Source: Bacteroidales bacterium (GTDB lineage: Bacteria > Bacteroidota > Bacteroidia > Bacteroidales > UBA932). Taken from it: a DNA stretch of 64,000 nucleotides. Shown here one piece after another: positions 7,825-17,005 of the stretch. The position numbers and the translations under genes are program-made. The notes under the pieces are model-generated. The model did no database searches. It was not told the DNA's origin and worked only from the letters and a program-made list of their open reading frames with translations. How positions within the stretch are numbered: the stretch's first letter is position 1; every line of letters begins with the position of its first letter. The stretch lies in NCBI GenBank assembly GCA_017961175.1, contig JAGCXV010000035.1, positions 62,001 through 126,000 of the forward strand, written 5' to 3'.

Positions 7825-8166
7825 ATGAAAAAAGTGTTTCTTTCTTGCCTTTTGATATTGGCGCTTTCCGGATGTGGAGGCAAGAAAAGCGAAAGATCTG
7901 CAAATAACAGCGCCGGGACACAGACAGAAGTCAGCAGCAAATCTGACAAATCCGATTCCAGGAAGGCCAAAGAAGAAAAGCAGCTGGAAAAGGACCGCAA
8001 GAAGCTCTACGATATGCGGAGAGAGTACAGGGAAATGGCCAAAGAGCTCGATTATATCCCTGATCCGATGGCAAGAAGCAGGCATTCAGACAAGATGGAC
8101 CGCCTCAACCGCCAGATTGGAGACCTTGAAGTTGAAATGCTCCAGAAGTACGGAAAACCTTATTAA
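7825..8166 (+). CDS. Small coiled-coil lipoprotein of unknown function
   Basis: 113 aa. The signal peptide MKKVFLSCLLILALSGC has a clean lipobox LSGC (Cys 17). After a 35-residue Ser/Lys-rich linker, residues about 50-110 are highly charged and predicted helical (KEEKQLEKDRKKLYDMRREY, then DKMDRLNRQIGDLEVEMLQKYG), consistent with a coiled coil. It sits 5 nt after the N-acetyltransferase and 10 nt before the zinc-ribbon gene. A periplasmic structural or adaptor role is only a guess; no family is recognised. Confidence 0.75.
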   Translation: MKKVFLSCLLILALSGCGGKKSERSANNSAGTQTEVSSKSDKSDSRKAKEEKQLEKDRKKLYDMRREYREMAKELDYIPDPMARSRHSDKMDRLNRQIGDLEVEMLQKYGKPY

Positions 8167-8176
8167 AATCAACGAT

Positions 8177-8425
8177 ATGGCACTCATTACTTGCAAGGAA
8201 TGCGGAAAGCAGGTATCCGACCAGGCGGCAAGCTGCCCTCATTGCGGCGCCCCTGTCAAGGCTGCAACTCCTGCTCCTGCACAGCAGCAGATGAATTACC
8301 AGCAGCAAATCGAAGCACAGCAGAAATCACAGCAGAAAAGCATGATGAAGACTATGCTTTTCAGCACACTGATCAGCGCAGCAGTTTCATTCGTGTCAAG
8401 ACTCTTCTACCGCAGCAAGTGGTAG
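8177..8425 (+). CDS. Zinc-ribbon membrane protein
   Basis: 82 aa from the ATG at 8177. The N-terminal zinc ribbon has two knuckles, CKECG and CPHCG (residues 6-24), followed by an Ala/Pro then Gln-rich linker (about 25-52) and a short hydrophobic helix (about 58-75) ending in basic residues. This small zinc_ribbon_2 plus TM architecture is common in Bacteroidota with no assigned function. Its last 19 bp overlap the 3' end of the convergent gene at 8407. Confidence 0.75.
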   Translation: MALITCKECGKQVSDQAASCPHCGAPVKAATPAPAQQQMNYQQQIEAQQKSQQKSMMKTMLFSTLISAAVSFVSRLFYRSKW

Positions 8426-9624
8426 GAAGTAACGTTTTTCAAACCGGGATAGCCGAAGTAGCTGTCTGAGACAACACCGTGAATAACAATGGGTTTCTTG
8501 AGGTGTTCCGGATGGTCTACAAGGTTGAGGTTCTTCCGTATTTCACCGTTGGGCAGCTCTACCCCTATTGTCTTCTCCCTTAAAGCCTGCCACTCCTGGG
8601 CGCCGATTACGATGTTGGTCTTGGATGTAAATGGCTTTTCCTTTTTGAAGGAGGTGCTGGAAACGTCTCCGCCCACAATGTAACCGAATAGATTTATCGT
8701 GTCTCCGATATGGGTCTGGGCATACCATACGGAGTTGCAACCATAGGGGGCAATGCCTCCAAGATTGAAATACTCGTCCTTGCGGACCCTGGATGTGTCT
8801 GCCTTGAATGAGAATCCGTTGTATGCCACCTTGGTCAGGTCGTAGTCCAGGGAGATGGTTACAAGTTCGGCGGCCTTTAGCTTGCGCTTGAAAAGAAGCG
8901 TGTCCGTATAGCCCGGCTTGTCCGGCGGAGTGTAGGAAGAGTGCCCGTCCTTGTTCTTGTAGATAACTGATATGTCTCCAGGGTAAAAATATAGGTAATG
9001 CCGGGTTCCGTAGCCATATTTGGCAACAACGGTGTCTCTTTTAAGGTAAATGCCAGTTCCCTTGAACCAGCTCGTAAAGCCATAGGTAAAGCTGAAGCGG
9101 ATGCCCCCTGTCAGCTGACGGGAAACGATTTCCACGCACAATGTGCTGTCTTTCTTGGCCTTGACACTTTGTTCCTGGCCGAATAAAGGATAAATGTCAG
9201 GCTCGGTAAACTCTCTGGAAGTTACCCGGATCTTGTAGGTTCCTGCCTTGACATAGAAAACGTCCGGACGCCCCACATACGAGCTGTCATAGACCGGCAC
9301 TCCGCCAGCGGTTAAAATTGTGAGGCGGTAGTTGTTTGAATCAAGCGGGTTGGTGTTTATGGAACGGAGCGCCTCCTCAGAATCATCGGTAACCACAAGA
9401 CAGCTGTCATATGATGCCCGGTCCAGATAAAAGGACAAGCCGGCCATACCCTTGTTCGGGTCTTCATCCTTTTCTTTCTCGTCTTCCTTTTGGGTAAGGG
9501 GCTTGATGCAGGAGGCAAGGCAGAGTGCCATCACCGCTGCCGCCATAATCCAGATGAACGCCCTCTGAAGCTGAGGCAGACATCCGGGATTCGGGTTCTC
9601 TGATTTTTGTGTTTTTCCCTTCAT
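8407..9624 (-). CDS. Surface/periplasmic lipoprotein, DUF4493-like start and DUF6359-like C-terminus
   Basis: 405 aa. A long N-terminal segment precedes a hydrophobic core and lipobox LASC (Cys at about 39), so the signal has an unusually long n-region. Residues about 100-140 (YRLTILTAGGVPVYDSSY, then VKAGTYKIRV) resemble the repeat that opens DUF4493-type Bacteroides lipoproteins. The C-terminal approximately 110 residues (INLFGYIVGG, SKTNIVI, LNLVDHPEHLKK, YFGYPGLKNVTSY) match the OB-fold-like DUF6359 pattern ending in YFGxPGLKNVxxY. No catalytic motif is seen. It is monocistronic and overlaps the convergent zinc-ribbon gene by 19 bp. Family names are from memory of the motifs, so treat them as moderate. 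Confidence 0.65.
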   Translation of the reverse strand: MKGKTQKSENPNPGCLPQLQRAFIWIMAAAVMALCLASCIKPLTQKEDEKEKDEDPNKGMAGLSFYLDRASYDSCLVVTDDSEEALRSINTNPLDSNNYRLTILTAGGVPVYDSSYVGRPDVFYVKAGTYKIRVTSREFTEPDIYPLFGQEQSVKAKKDSTLCVEIVSRQLTGGIRFSFTYGFTSWFKGTGIYLKRDTVVAKYGYGTRHYLYFYPGDISVIYKNKDGHSSYTPPDKPGYTDTLLFKRKLKAAELVTISLDYDLTKVAYNGFSFKADTSRVRKDEYFNLGGIAPYGCNSVWYAQTHIGDTINLFGYIVGGDVSSTSFKKEKPFTSKTNIVIGAQEWQALREKTIGVELPNGEIRKNLNLVDHPEHLKKPIVIHGVVSDSYFGYPGLKNVTSYHLLR

Positions 9625-9718
9625 ATCTTATGCACTTAAATGTTAGACAAGTACAAGATAATGCGGGAGTTGCGGGATTTGCAAACCAAACGGTAAAATT
9701 GACTGTGTCCGCCCCCTG

Positions 9719-9753
9719 AAAAACAAAGAGGATGGCTTTTGGACCATCCTCTT
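9719..9753 (-). terminator. Intrinsic terminator downstream of the UvrD-like helicase gene
   Basis: A perfect 10-bp stem (9726-9735 with 9744-9753, loop of 8 nt) is followed on the minus strand by TTTGTTTTT. It lies 95 nt beyond the helicase stop at 9848. A second small hairpin, CAAGGCC-GA-GGCCTTG (9757-9772), lies just upstream of it on that transcript. The 223-nt gap 9625-9847 otherwise shows nothing I can support. Confidence 0.75.
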
Positions 9754-9847
9754 CTGCAAGGCCGAGGCCTTGACTTAACCTAAACTTAAACTATGAAAAA
9801 CAGTGCAATTATAACAAAATCCGTTCCACATGCAAAATAACGGAAAC

Positions 9848-12238
9848 CTATTGCACGATTCTCATCTTGGCAAACTTCAGCAGCAGGGTTTTGCGGCCGT
9901 GATCGTCGAAATCCACAATTGCCTTGAGGTCTCCTGCATTGCCGCTCAGGGATATAATCCTGCCCATTCCGAACCTCTCGTGCTCCACCCTCATGCCTTC
10001 TCTCATCCTGGTTGGCGCGTCAGCGACAAAGTTCTCATTCTTAGGCCTCAGCGATGTGGATGGAGTGAATTGCGGACGCTGCGGAGCCTGTGCCGGCGGA
10101 TTCGGAATCGTACGGCGCTCTGTCCTTGGGAAACGGTTGAAGCCTCCGAGTCCGCCAAAGGCGGCTGTTGTGTGGGTTGGAGTGTCTTCATCCAGAGGGT
10201 TGAGGATGAACTGGCGGTCAATCTCGCGGATGAAGCGGCTCGGAAGATTGTTCTCATAGCTGCCCCAGCGGAACCTGGACCTTGAGAAAGACAGCCTGAC
10301 CGCATTCTCCGCCCTGGTCACGGCAACGTAGAAGAGCCTGCGCTCCTCCTCGATTTCCTTTTCGGCGTTTCCGGATGGGCCACCGCTTGGGAAGAGGTTT
10401 TCCTCCAGACCCGTGATGTAGACATACGGAAACTCCAGACCCTTGGAAGAATGGACTGTCATCAGGGAAACCCTGTCGTCTTCCTTGTCTTCCTTAGCGG
10501 CAGGATGAGAGGTCTCGGAACTCTCCTGAGCAGAATCCGAATCGGCGACAAGAGCAACATTCTGGAGGAAAAGGTCGAGTGTAACCACTTCAGGGCCATA
10601 TTCTCCGTCGTCATCATATTGCTTGAATTCCTCGACGCCCTCGTCTACGAAGGTCTTTATGCTGTCCAGGAACTCCAGGACATTTTCCAGAATGGTCTGG
10701 CCGTCAAGAGAAGTGTCCTCCTTCAAGGCAGCCGTAATGCCGAAGAGATTGTCCATCTCCATCACAATCTGGTATGCATCCACCGTCTGGACCTTTGAAC
10801 GGAGGGTTTCCATCTTGAGGACGAAGTCCCTCACCTTGTCCAGCAGGCCCTGGCGTATCTGGAACTGCTCTGCCGTATAGCTCATTACCGCATCCGTAAG
10901 GCATTTGCCGTTTTCTGCAGCAAGGGCTATGATCCTTTCCATCGATGTTGCGCCGATGCCTCTGGACGGATAATTGACAGTGCGCTTGAAGGCCTCGTCG
11001 TCCTGAGGATTGACAATAAGCCTCAGGTAACACAACATCCGTTTGATCTCAGCCCTCTCGTAGAAAGAATGTCCGGCATAAATCTTATATGGAATGTTTT
11101 TCTTGCGTAACGCCTCCTCGATACCGCGGCTCTGGGCGTTGGTGCGGTAAAGGACGGCAAAATCGCGGTAACGTGCACCGGAGCGATGGATCTGGGCCAT
11201 AATCGAAGAAGCTACCAGAAGAGCCTCCTCCTGCTCCGTGTAGGCCTGGATGAGCTCGATCTTCTGCCCCACATCCCTCTTGGAATAGCATTCTTTGGTG
11301 ATGCGGCCCTTATTTTTCTTAATGACGGAATTGGCGGCGTTTACAATGGTCTGGGTTGAACGGTAATTGCGCTCCAGGCGGAAGACTCTCGCATCCGGGT
11401 AATCCTTCTGGAAGTTAAGAATGTTCTCGATCCTGGCCCCGCGGAATGCGTAGATGCTCTGGGCGTCGTCACCCACCACGGTAATGTTCTGGTGATCCTG
11501 GGCAAGAGCCCTGAGAATCACATACTGCAAGTAGTTGGTATCCTGATACTCGTCGATGAGTATGAACTGGAAACGTGCCTTGATCTGGGCAAATGCCTCG
11601 GGATGTTGCGCCAGAAGGCGGTAAGTGTTCAGCAGGATATCGTCGAAATCCATCACTCCCTGCTCCTTGCAACGTTTCTGGTACATCTCATAAATGCCCT
11701 GGATATGAGGGCGGCGGGTACGCCTGTCGGACTCCAGGAGTTCCGGATGGTTCAGATACTCCTGCGGAGTTATGAAATTGTTCTTGCACTCGGAGATGCG
11801 GCCGGATATCTCGTTTGGCTTGTAGACCTTGTCATCCAGCTGAAGTTCCTTGATGCAGCGCTTTATCAGGGCCTTGCTGTCGTCCTTATCGTAGATGGTG
11901 AATCCCGGAGGAAAATCCAGCAGTTCCGCGTATTGCCTTAAGAACCTTAGGAATATGGAGTGGAATGTCCCCATATAAATCATCCTTGCCGCCCTCTCCC
12001 CCACCATATCGGCGATCCTCTGCTTCATCTCCCTTGCAGCCTTGTTTGTAAAGGTAAGCGCAAGCACGCTGTAAGGCTTGTATCCGTGAGAAAGTATATT
12101 CGCGATTTTGCAGGTCAGAACCTTTGTTTTGCCGCTACCTGCACCGGCAACTATCAGACAAGGCCCCGTAAGGCACATAACCGCCTCTTTCTGAGCTTCA
12201 TTCAACCCTTCCAGAATTTTGTTCCCTTCATTTTCCAT
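9848..12238 (-). CDS. UvrD/PcrA-type ATP-dependent DNA helicase
   Basis: 796 aa superfamily 1A helicase. Q-motif LNEAQKEAV near the N-terminus; Walker A IVAGAGSGKTKVLT (about 29-42); motif Ia LALTFTNKAAREMK; Walker B/motif II LIDEYQDTN (about 225); motif III VVGDDAQSIYAFRGA; motif IV LERNYRST; motif V VSLMTVHSSKGLEFPYVYITGLEENLFP; motif VI EERRLFYVAVTRA. The C-terminal region after about 690 is low-complexity (Pro/Thr/Arg) and ends in the tudor-like VEHERFGMGRIISL segment typical of PcrA/UvrD. It unwinds 3'-5' in nucleotide-excision and mismatch repair. A TAAATTTG -7-like box at 12248-12255 (minus) lies only 9 nt before the ATG, suggesting a very short leader. Confidence 0.93.
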   Translation of the reverse strand: MENEGNKILEGLNEAQKEAVMCLTGPCLIVAGAGSGKTKVLTCKIANILSHGYKPYSVLALTFTNKAAREMKQRIADMVGERAARMIYMGTFHSIFLRFLRQYAELLDFPPGFTIYDKDDSKALIKRCIKELQLDDKVYKPNEISGRISECKNNFITPQEYLNHPELLESDRRTRRPHIQGIYEMYQKRCKEQGVMDFDDILLNTYRLLAQHPEAFAQIKARFQFILIDEYQDTNYLQYVILRALAQDHQNITVVGDDAQSIYAFRGARIENILNFQKDYPDARVFRLERNYRSTQTIVNAANSVIKKNKGRITKECYSKRDVGQKIELIQAYTEQEEALLVASSIMAQIHRSGARYRDFAVLYRTNAQSRGIEEALRKKNIPYKIYAGHSFYERAEIKRMLCYLRLIVNPQDDEAFKRTVNYPSRGIGATSMERIIALAAENGKCLTDAVMSYTAEQFQIRQGLLDKVRDFVLKMETLRSKVQTVDAYQIVMEMDNLFGITAALKEDTSLDGQTILENVLEFLDSIKTFVDEGVEEFKQYDDDGEYGPEVVTLDLFLQNVALVADSDSAQESSETSHPAAKEDKEDDRVSLMTVHSSKGLEFPYVYITGLEENLFPSGGPSGNAEKEIEEERRLFYVAVTRAENAVRLSFSRSRFRWGSYENNLPSRFIREIDRQFILNPLDEDTPTHTTAAFGGLGGFNRFPRTERRTIPNPPAQAPQRPQFTPSTSLRPKNENFVADAPTRMREGMRVEHERFGMGRIISLSGNAGDLKAIVDFDDHGRKTLLLKFAKMRIVQ

Positions 12239-12311
12239 ACAGTTAGCAAATTTAAGGAATAATTGTTTTCCGCGATAGTTAAAAATAAGTGTTTTTCTGC
12301 GATTTATTGAT

Positions 12312-12319
12312 TATATTTG
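12312..12319 (+). promoter_or_regulatory. -7 element of the nqr operon promoter
   Basis: TATATTTG, an exact TAnnTTTG match, 54 nt before the nqrA ATG. The -33 region is T-rich (GTTTTTC near 12292-12298) but lacks a perfect TTTG. Confidence 0.5.
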
Positions 12320-12373
12320 TCGGTTGTAGAAAAGTAAGACATTTACAATTAAAATAATAATCAACAAACAGAT

Positions 12374-13753
12374 ATGGAGACTATAAGACTTCACAAAGGT
12401 TTGGACCTGCGCCTTAAGGGCGAGGCCCAGAAGAAAGTCTTGCAGACTCTCGGGGAGGAAGTCATTTCCGTAAGGCCTTCAGACTTCAGGAATATGGTTC
12501 CGAAACTTCTTGTTGCGGAAGGCGACGCCGTAAAGGCGGGCCAGTTTGTTTTTGCAGACAAGAAAAGGCCGGAGATTGGCTTCTCGACTCCTGTTAGCGG
12601 TGTGGTAAAAGCCATTGTAAGAGGTGAAAAGAGAAAGCTTCTTGCAGTGGAGATTACCCCGGACAAAGAGACTCAATATGTGCAGTTCCAGCAGTTGAGC
12701 CCTTCTTCCGCTACCCGGCAGGAAATTCAGAAAGTATTGCTCGAGAGTGGCTTATGGGCCTGCATCATTCAGCGCCCGTACGGGATTATCGCTAATCCCG
12801 AAGACACGCCAAAAGCTATCGTGATCTCTGCCTTCAACTCCGCTCCTCTGGCCGCCGACATCAACTTTACCCTTAAAAATGATGCCGACGCCATTCAGCT
12901 GGCAGTGGATGCACTGGCAAAGTTTACAAGCGGAAAGGTATACGTGAACCTCGATGCCAAGAATGGCGCAGGTTCCCCTCTTAACCTTCTCAGGAACGTT
13001 GAGAAGACAATGTTCAAGGGTCCGCACCCTGCAGGAAACGTGGGAGTTCAGATCAACCACCTCTGCCCTATCGGCAAGGGAGAAACCGTATGGACTGTTC
13101 AGCCACAGGCTCTTGCCGCTATCGGAAGACTGCTCTCAAAGGGTATCTACGATGTAAGCAGAACCGTAGCGGTTGCCGGCCCGAGAGCCCTGGACCCGGG
13201 ATATGTAAAGTGCGTTCCAGGAACTCCTATGAGTTTCTTCAGGAAGGCAGCCGGAGTTAAAGAAGACGAGAAACTCTACGGACAGGAAGTCGGTGTAAGA
13301 TACATCAGCGGCAACCCTCTCTGCGGAGAGAACGTCGGACCTGACGGAAACCTCGGTTTCTATGACGACACCGTAACATTCCTTACGGAAGGTAATTACA
13401 GAGAACTCTTCGGATGGGCAAAGCCATTCAGGATGAAGAAGTTCAGCACATCAAAGAGCTACTTCTCATGGCTTGCTCCTAAGAAACAGTATGAGGCAGA
13501 CACCAATGTAAACGGAGGCGAGAGAGCATTCATCGTTTCCGGAGTTTACGACAAGGTACTGCCTATGGACATCTACCCTGTATATCTGCTCAAGGCCATT
13601 CTGGCGGGCGATATCGAGAAGATGGAACAGTTCGGCATTTATGAAGTAATCGGCGAAGACTTTGCCCTCTGCGAATATGTGGATCCTTCCAAGATAGAGA
13701 TCCAGAAGATCGTGGACCAGGGTATAGATCTGATGCTCAAAGAAATGGCTTAA
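12374..13753 (+). CDS. nqrA: Na+-translocating NADH:quinone reductase subunit A
   Basis: 459 aa, close to the family's usual 450. It starts with METIRLHKGLDLRLKG and includes the conserved region RPSDFRNMVPKLLVAEGDAVKAGQ (barrel-sandwich segment, start near residue 37). Cytoplasmic, peripheral subunit of the six-subunit sodium-pumping respiratory complex; NqrA contributes to ubiquinone/menaquinone interaction. It is the first gene of nqrABCDEF, and nqrB follows after 4 nt. Confidence 0.96.
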   Translation: METIRLHKGLDLRLKGEAQKKVLQTLGEEVISVRPSDFRNMVPKLLVAEGDAVKAGQFVFADKKRPEIGFSTPVSGVVKAIVRGEKRKLLAVEITPDKETQYVQFQQLSPSSATRQEIQKVLLESGLWACIIQRPYGIIANPEDTPKAIVISAFNSAPLAADINFTLKNDADAIQLAVDALAKFTSGKVYVNLDAKNGAGSPLNLLRNVEKTMFKGPHPAGNVGVQINHLCPIGKGETVWTVQPQALAAIGRLLSKGIYDVSRTVAVAGPRALDPGYVKCVPGTPMSFFRKAAGVKEDEKLYGQEVGVRYISGNPLCGENVGPDGNLGFYDDTVTFLTEGNYRELFGWAKPFRMKKFSTSKSYFSWLAPKKQYEADTNVNGGERAFIVSGVYDKVLPMDIYPVYLLKAILAGDIEKMEQFGIYEVIGEDFALCEYVDPSKIEIQKIVDQGIDLMLKEMA

Positions 13754-13757
13754 GGTT

Positions 13758-14894
13758 ATGAATTGGATTCTAAAGACAATGGACAAGATGAGGCCGACAT
13801 TCTCCAAGGGAGGAAAGCTCGGCTGGCTCCACTCTACCTTTGACGCCTTCGAGAGCTTTGCAGCCGTTCCTGCAACTACTACGACAGGAAAGGTTCATAT
13901 AAAGGACTGTGTGGACATAAAGAGAGTCATGAGCGTTGTTCTGGTTGCCCTGTTCCCAGCATTCTGCTTTGGAATGTGGAACACGGGAGACCAGCACTCT
14001 TTGGCTTTCGGACTCCAGTGGGGATTCTGGATGAAGGTTTGGTACGGTTTCTACCGTATCCTTCCTCTGATCCTGGTTTCCTACATAGTTGGTCTCGGCA
14101 TCGAGTTCGCAGTAGCTCAGGTCAGGGGCCACGAGGTTAACGAGGGATATCTGGTAACAGGATTCCTCATCCCTATGATTATGCCTATAGATGTTCCTCT
14201 GTGGGTTCTTGCACTGGCAGTTGCCTTTGCGGTAATCTTCGGAAAGGAAATCTTCGGCGGAACCGGAATGAATATCTGGAACCCGGCTCTGCTGGCAAGG
14301 GCATTCGTGTTCTTCGCCTATCCTTCAACGATTACGGGAGACTCCGTATGGATCGGAGGGCTTGGCAAGCACGCAGATAAGGTTGTTGACGGATTCTCCG
14401 GCGCAACCCCTCTGGCCCAGCTCGCAGACACCGGAACTTCTCCGGACTTCCTGCAGATGTTCATCGGTAACATCCCGGGATCATTCGGAGAAACTTCTAC
14501 CATCGCCATATTGCTGGGTGCCGTCCTGCTGATCTGGACCGGCGTTGCCAGCTGGAAGATTATGGTCAGCTGCGTTGCAGGCGCCCTTGCAGTAGGAACG
14601 CTTGCCATCGGCTTCGACGCTTCAGTCAACCATCTCGTGATGGGCGGCTTTGCGTTCGGCGCCGTCTTCATGGCTACCGACCCTGTCTCCTCCGCACAGA
14701 CCGAGACGGGCAAGTGGATCTACGGATTCCTTATCGGAGTCATGTGTATAGTTCTGAGATTGTTCAACCCTGGATACAGAGAAGGTATGATGCTCGCTAT
14801 CCTGCTGATGAACACAATGGCACCACTTATCGACTGGTGCGTTGTCAGACGGAATGTCCGCAGGAGAGAGAAGAGAGCTGTAGCCGCTAAATAA
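13758..14894 (+). CDS. nqrB: Na+-translocating NADH:quinone reductase subunit B
   Basis: 378 aa polytopic membrane protein with about ten hydrophobic segments from residue 60 onward. The ApbE flavinylation motif DGFSGAT lies at residues about 211-217, with Thr217 the expected covalent FMN acceptor. Other conserved stretches are FGKEIFGGTGMNIWNPALLA and FMATDPVSSAQTETGKW. It passes electrons through covalent FMN and riboflavin and forms part of the sodium channel. The spacing to nqrC is 7 nt. The FMN transferase ApbE is not encoded in the window. Confidence 0.96.
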   Translation: MNWILKTMDKMRPTFSKGGKLGWLHSTFDAFESFAAVPATTTTGKVHIKDCVDIKRVMSVVLVALFPAFCFGMWNTGDQHSLAFGLQWGFWMKVWYGFYRILPLILVSYIVGLGIEFAVAQVRGHEVNEGYLVTGFLIPMIMPIDVPLWVLALAVAFAVIFGKEIFGGTGMNIWNPALLARAFVFFAYPSTITGDSVWIGGLGKHADKVVDGFSGATPLAQLADTGTSPDFLQMFIGNIPGSFGETSTIAILLGAVLLIWTGVASWKIMVSCVAGALAVGTLAIGFDASVNHLVMGGFAFGAVFMATDPVSSAQTETGKWIYGFLIGVMCIVLRLFNPGYREGMMLAILLMNTMAPLIDWCVVRRNVRRREKRAVAAK

Positions 14895-14901
14895 TCGCGA
14901 T

Positions 14902-15747
14902 ATGGATACAAATAAAAATACATACACGGTAATTTACACGATAGTTATGGTAGCTATCGTGGCTACTATTCTGGCCTTGGTTTCCATGGGTCTGAAGGAC
15001 AAGCAGCAGACCAATGTCAAGGTAGAAAAGCAGATGAACATCCTGGGCTGCGCGGGCCTTGCTAAGGACGCCAAGACTGTCAAGGACAGAAACACTTACG
15101 TTCAGGACGAGTTCAAGAAGTACATCACCGAGGCTCTGGTAGTAAACTCAGACGGAGAAATCCTCAAATCCGAGACCGAGAACCTGGATGTCAGCGATGC
15201 CTTCAAGGTATCCACGGCAGACCAGTTCGACATCATAAGGAAGATGGAAGGCATTCAGGACGAGGCTGAAAAGCAGAAGCTTGCAAAGCAGATCCAGCTC
15301 CCTGTATTCGTCTGCCAGACTCCTGAAGGAAGCAAGAACTACATTCTCTCCGGCTATGGAGCAGGCCTCTGGGGCCCTATCTGGACATATATCGCAGTCA
15401 AGGAAGACGGAAAGATCGCAGGCGCTCTCTTCGACCACGCCAGCGAAACTCCTGGCCTTGGCGGAGAAATCGTTACGGACAAATTCCGCTCACAGTTTAC
15501 AGACAAGGTGATTCTGGAAGGCGGAGAGATCGTTCCTATAACTGTTGTTAAGGGCGGTAACGCCAACGCTGAGAATAACGAGATCAACGCTATCAGCGGC
15601 GCGACCATCACATCAACTGCAGTCCAGAAGATGATATCCAACTGGATGGATCTCTACAAGCCTTATCTCCAAAAGATTGTAAGCGGCAATGCTCCTGTTC
15701 AGGCAGAGGCTGTCGCTGAGACTGAAGAAACAATTAAATCAGAATAG
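14902..15747 (+). CDS. nqrC: Na+-translocating NADH:quinone reductase subunit C
   Basis: 281 aa. One N-terminal transmembrane helix (about residues 9-31, YTIVMVAIVATILALVSMG) and a periplasmic FMN-binding domain. The flavinylation motif NAISGATITS spans residues about 229-238, with Thr235 in the SGAT box. A GYGAGLWGPIWTYIAV segment near residue 150 is conserved in the family. The C-terminal 20 residues are an acidic tail. It lies 2 nt from nqrD. Confidence 0.96.
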   Translation: MDTNKNTYTVIYTIVMVAIVATILALVSMGLKDKQQTNVKVEKQMNILGCAGLAKDAKTVKDRNTYVQDEFKKYITEALVVNSDGEILKSETENLDVSDAFKVSTADQFDIIRKMEGIQDEAEKQKLAKQIQLPVFVCQTPEGSKNYILSGYGAGLWGPIWTYIAVKEDGKIAGALFDHASETPGLGGEIVTDKFRSQFTDKVILEGGEIVPITVVKGGNANAENNEINAISGATITSTAVQKMISNWMDLYKPYLQKIVSGNAPVQAEAVAETEETIKSE

Positions 15748-15749
15748 TT

Positions 15750-16367
15750 ATGGCAATGGACAAGAAAATATTCACAACACCTATTATCAAGTCCAACCCG
15801 ATCACGGTGCTGGTGCTTGGTATCTGTTCTGCCCTTGCGGTAACTGTCAAGCTGGAACCGGCAATCGTGATGGGAATCTCCGTTACCCTTGTGACAGGAC
15901 TTTCAAGTTTCCTTATCTCGCTGATAAGAAAGACCATTCCTAACCGAATCAGGATTATCGTGCAGCTGGTAGTAGTTGCAATGTTCGTTATCCTGATTTC
16001 GGAATTCCTTAAGGCTTATGTTTACGACGTGAGCAAGCAGCTCTCCGTATATGTTGGCCTTATAATCACCAACTGTATCATTATGGGTAGAATCGAGGCC
16101 TTCGGACTCACCGAAAAGCCTCTGCCTTCCCTTGTTGACGGTCTGGCCAACGGACTGGGATACGGACTGATACTGGTGATTGTAGCATTCTTCAGGGAAC
16201 TCATCGGAAGCGGCACCATCTTCGGGCTTCAGGTCATCCCTCAGAGTTTCTACGATGCCGGCTACATGAACAACGGACTGTTCATCATGCCGCCTATGGC
16301 ATTGATACTAATCGGATGTCTGATCTGGATCCAGAGAAGCTTCCAGAAAGACGAGGACAAGAAATAA
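15750..16367 (+). CDS. nqrD: Na+-translocating NADH:quinone reductase subunit D
   Basis: 205 aa integral membrane subunit (RnfE/NqrD family) with six hydrophobic helices. Conserved segments include NPITVLVLGICSALAVT, the cysteine-bearing ITNCIIMGRIEAF and DGLANGLGYG. In the Na+-NQR structure NqrD and NqrE pair symmetrically and coordinate an intramembrane [2Fe-2S] cluster through conserved Cys residues; candidates here are the Cys in GICSA and ITNCI. A second ATG at 15756 is also possible. Confidence 0.95.
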   Translation: MAMDKKIFTTPIIKSNPITVLVLGICSALAVTVKLEPAIVMGISVTLVTGLSSFLISLIRKTIPNRIRIIVQLVVVAMFVILISEFLKAYVYDVSKQLSVYVGLIITNCIIMGRIEAFGLTEKPLPSLVDGLANGLGYGLILVIVAFFRELIGSGTIFGLQVIPQSFYDAGYMNNGLFIMPPMALILIGCLIWIQRSFQKDEDKK

Positions 16368-16379
16368 ACATATATCATT

Positions 16380-16994
16380 ATGGAAGCACTGAACATTTTC
16401 GTAAAGTCGATTTTCGTTGACAATATGATCTTTGCATACTTCCTGGGTATGTGTTCATTCCTGGCAGTATCAAAGAATGTCAAGACAGCGATAGGACTGG
16501 GAGTTGCCGTGATCTTCGTTCTCGGAGTCACCCTCCCTATCAACTATCTGCTTAACAAATACCTGCTCAGCCCGGGAAGCCTTACCTGGATTTCTCCGTC
16601 GCTGGCAGAGGTAGACCTGAGTTTCTTGAGCTTCATCATCTTCATCGCCGTTATCGCTTCGTTCGTTCAGCTGGTGGAGATGGTCGTTGAGAAATATTCT
16701 CCGTCCCTTTATTCCTCTCTGGGAATCTTCCTTCCGCTGATAGCAGTGAACTGCGCCATCCTGGGTGCATCCCTGTTCATGCAGCAGAGGGCTTTCCCGA
16801 GCCTCGGAATCGCAACATGCTACGGACTTGGAAGCGGCGTGGGCTGGTTCCTTGCCATAGTTTCCATTGCGGCAATCAGGGAGAAGATAACTTATTCCAA
16901 CGTGCCTAAACCTCTTCAGGGACTGGGCATCACGTTCATCATCGCCGGCCTGATGGCTATCGCCTTCATGGGCTTTATGGGAATTAACATTTAG
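16380..16994 (+). CDS. nqrE: Na+-translocating NADH:quinone reductase subunit E
   Basis: 204 aa, six-helix membrane subunit (RnfA/NqrE family). Conserved motifs: [20 protein letters not shown] near the N-terminus and [18 protein letters not shown] near residue 120, each carrying one of the Cys residues expected for the intramembrane iron-sulfur cluster with NqrD. Its stop codon (16992-16994) overlaps the ribosome binding site of nqrF. Confidence 0.95.
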   Translation: MEALNIFVKSIFVDNMIFAYFLGMCSFLAVSKNVKTAIGLGVAVIFVLGVTLPINYLLNKYLLSPGSLTWISPSLAEVDLSFLSFIIFIAVIASFVQLVEMVVEKYSPSLYSSLGIFLPLIAVNCAILGASLFMQQRAFPSLGIATCYGLGSGVGWFLAIVSIAAIREKITYSNVPKPLQGLGITFIIAGLMAIAFMGFMGINI

Positions 16995-16998
16995 GAGG
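16993..16998 (+). promoter_or_regulatory. Strong Shine-Dalgarno for nqrF
   Basis: AGGAGG located 7 nt before the ATG at 17006. It fixes that ATG as the start rather than the upstream in-frame TTG at 17000. Such perfect Shine-Dalgarno sequences are uncommon in Bacteroidota. Confidence 0.75.
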
Positions 16999-17005
16999 AT
17001 TGAGT

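Noticed and set aside
9793..9840. 15-codon reading frame with an AT-rich leader
   Set aside because: Too short to support as a gene, no promoter seen, and located in the 3' region of the convergent helicase gene.
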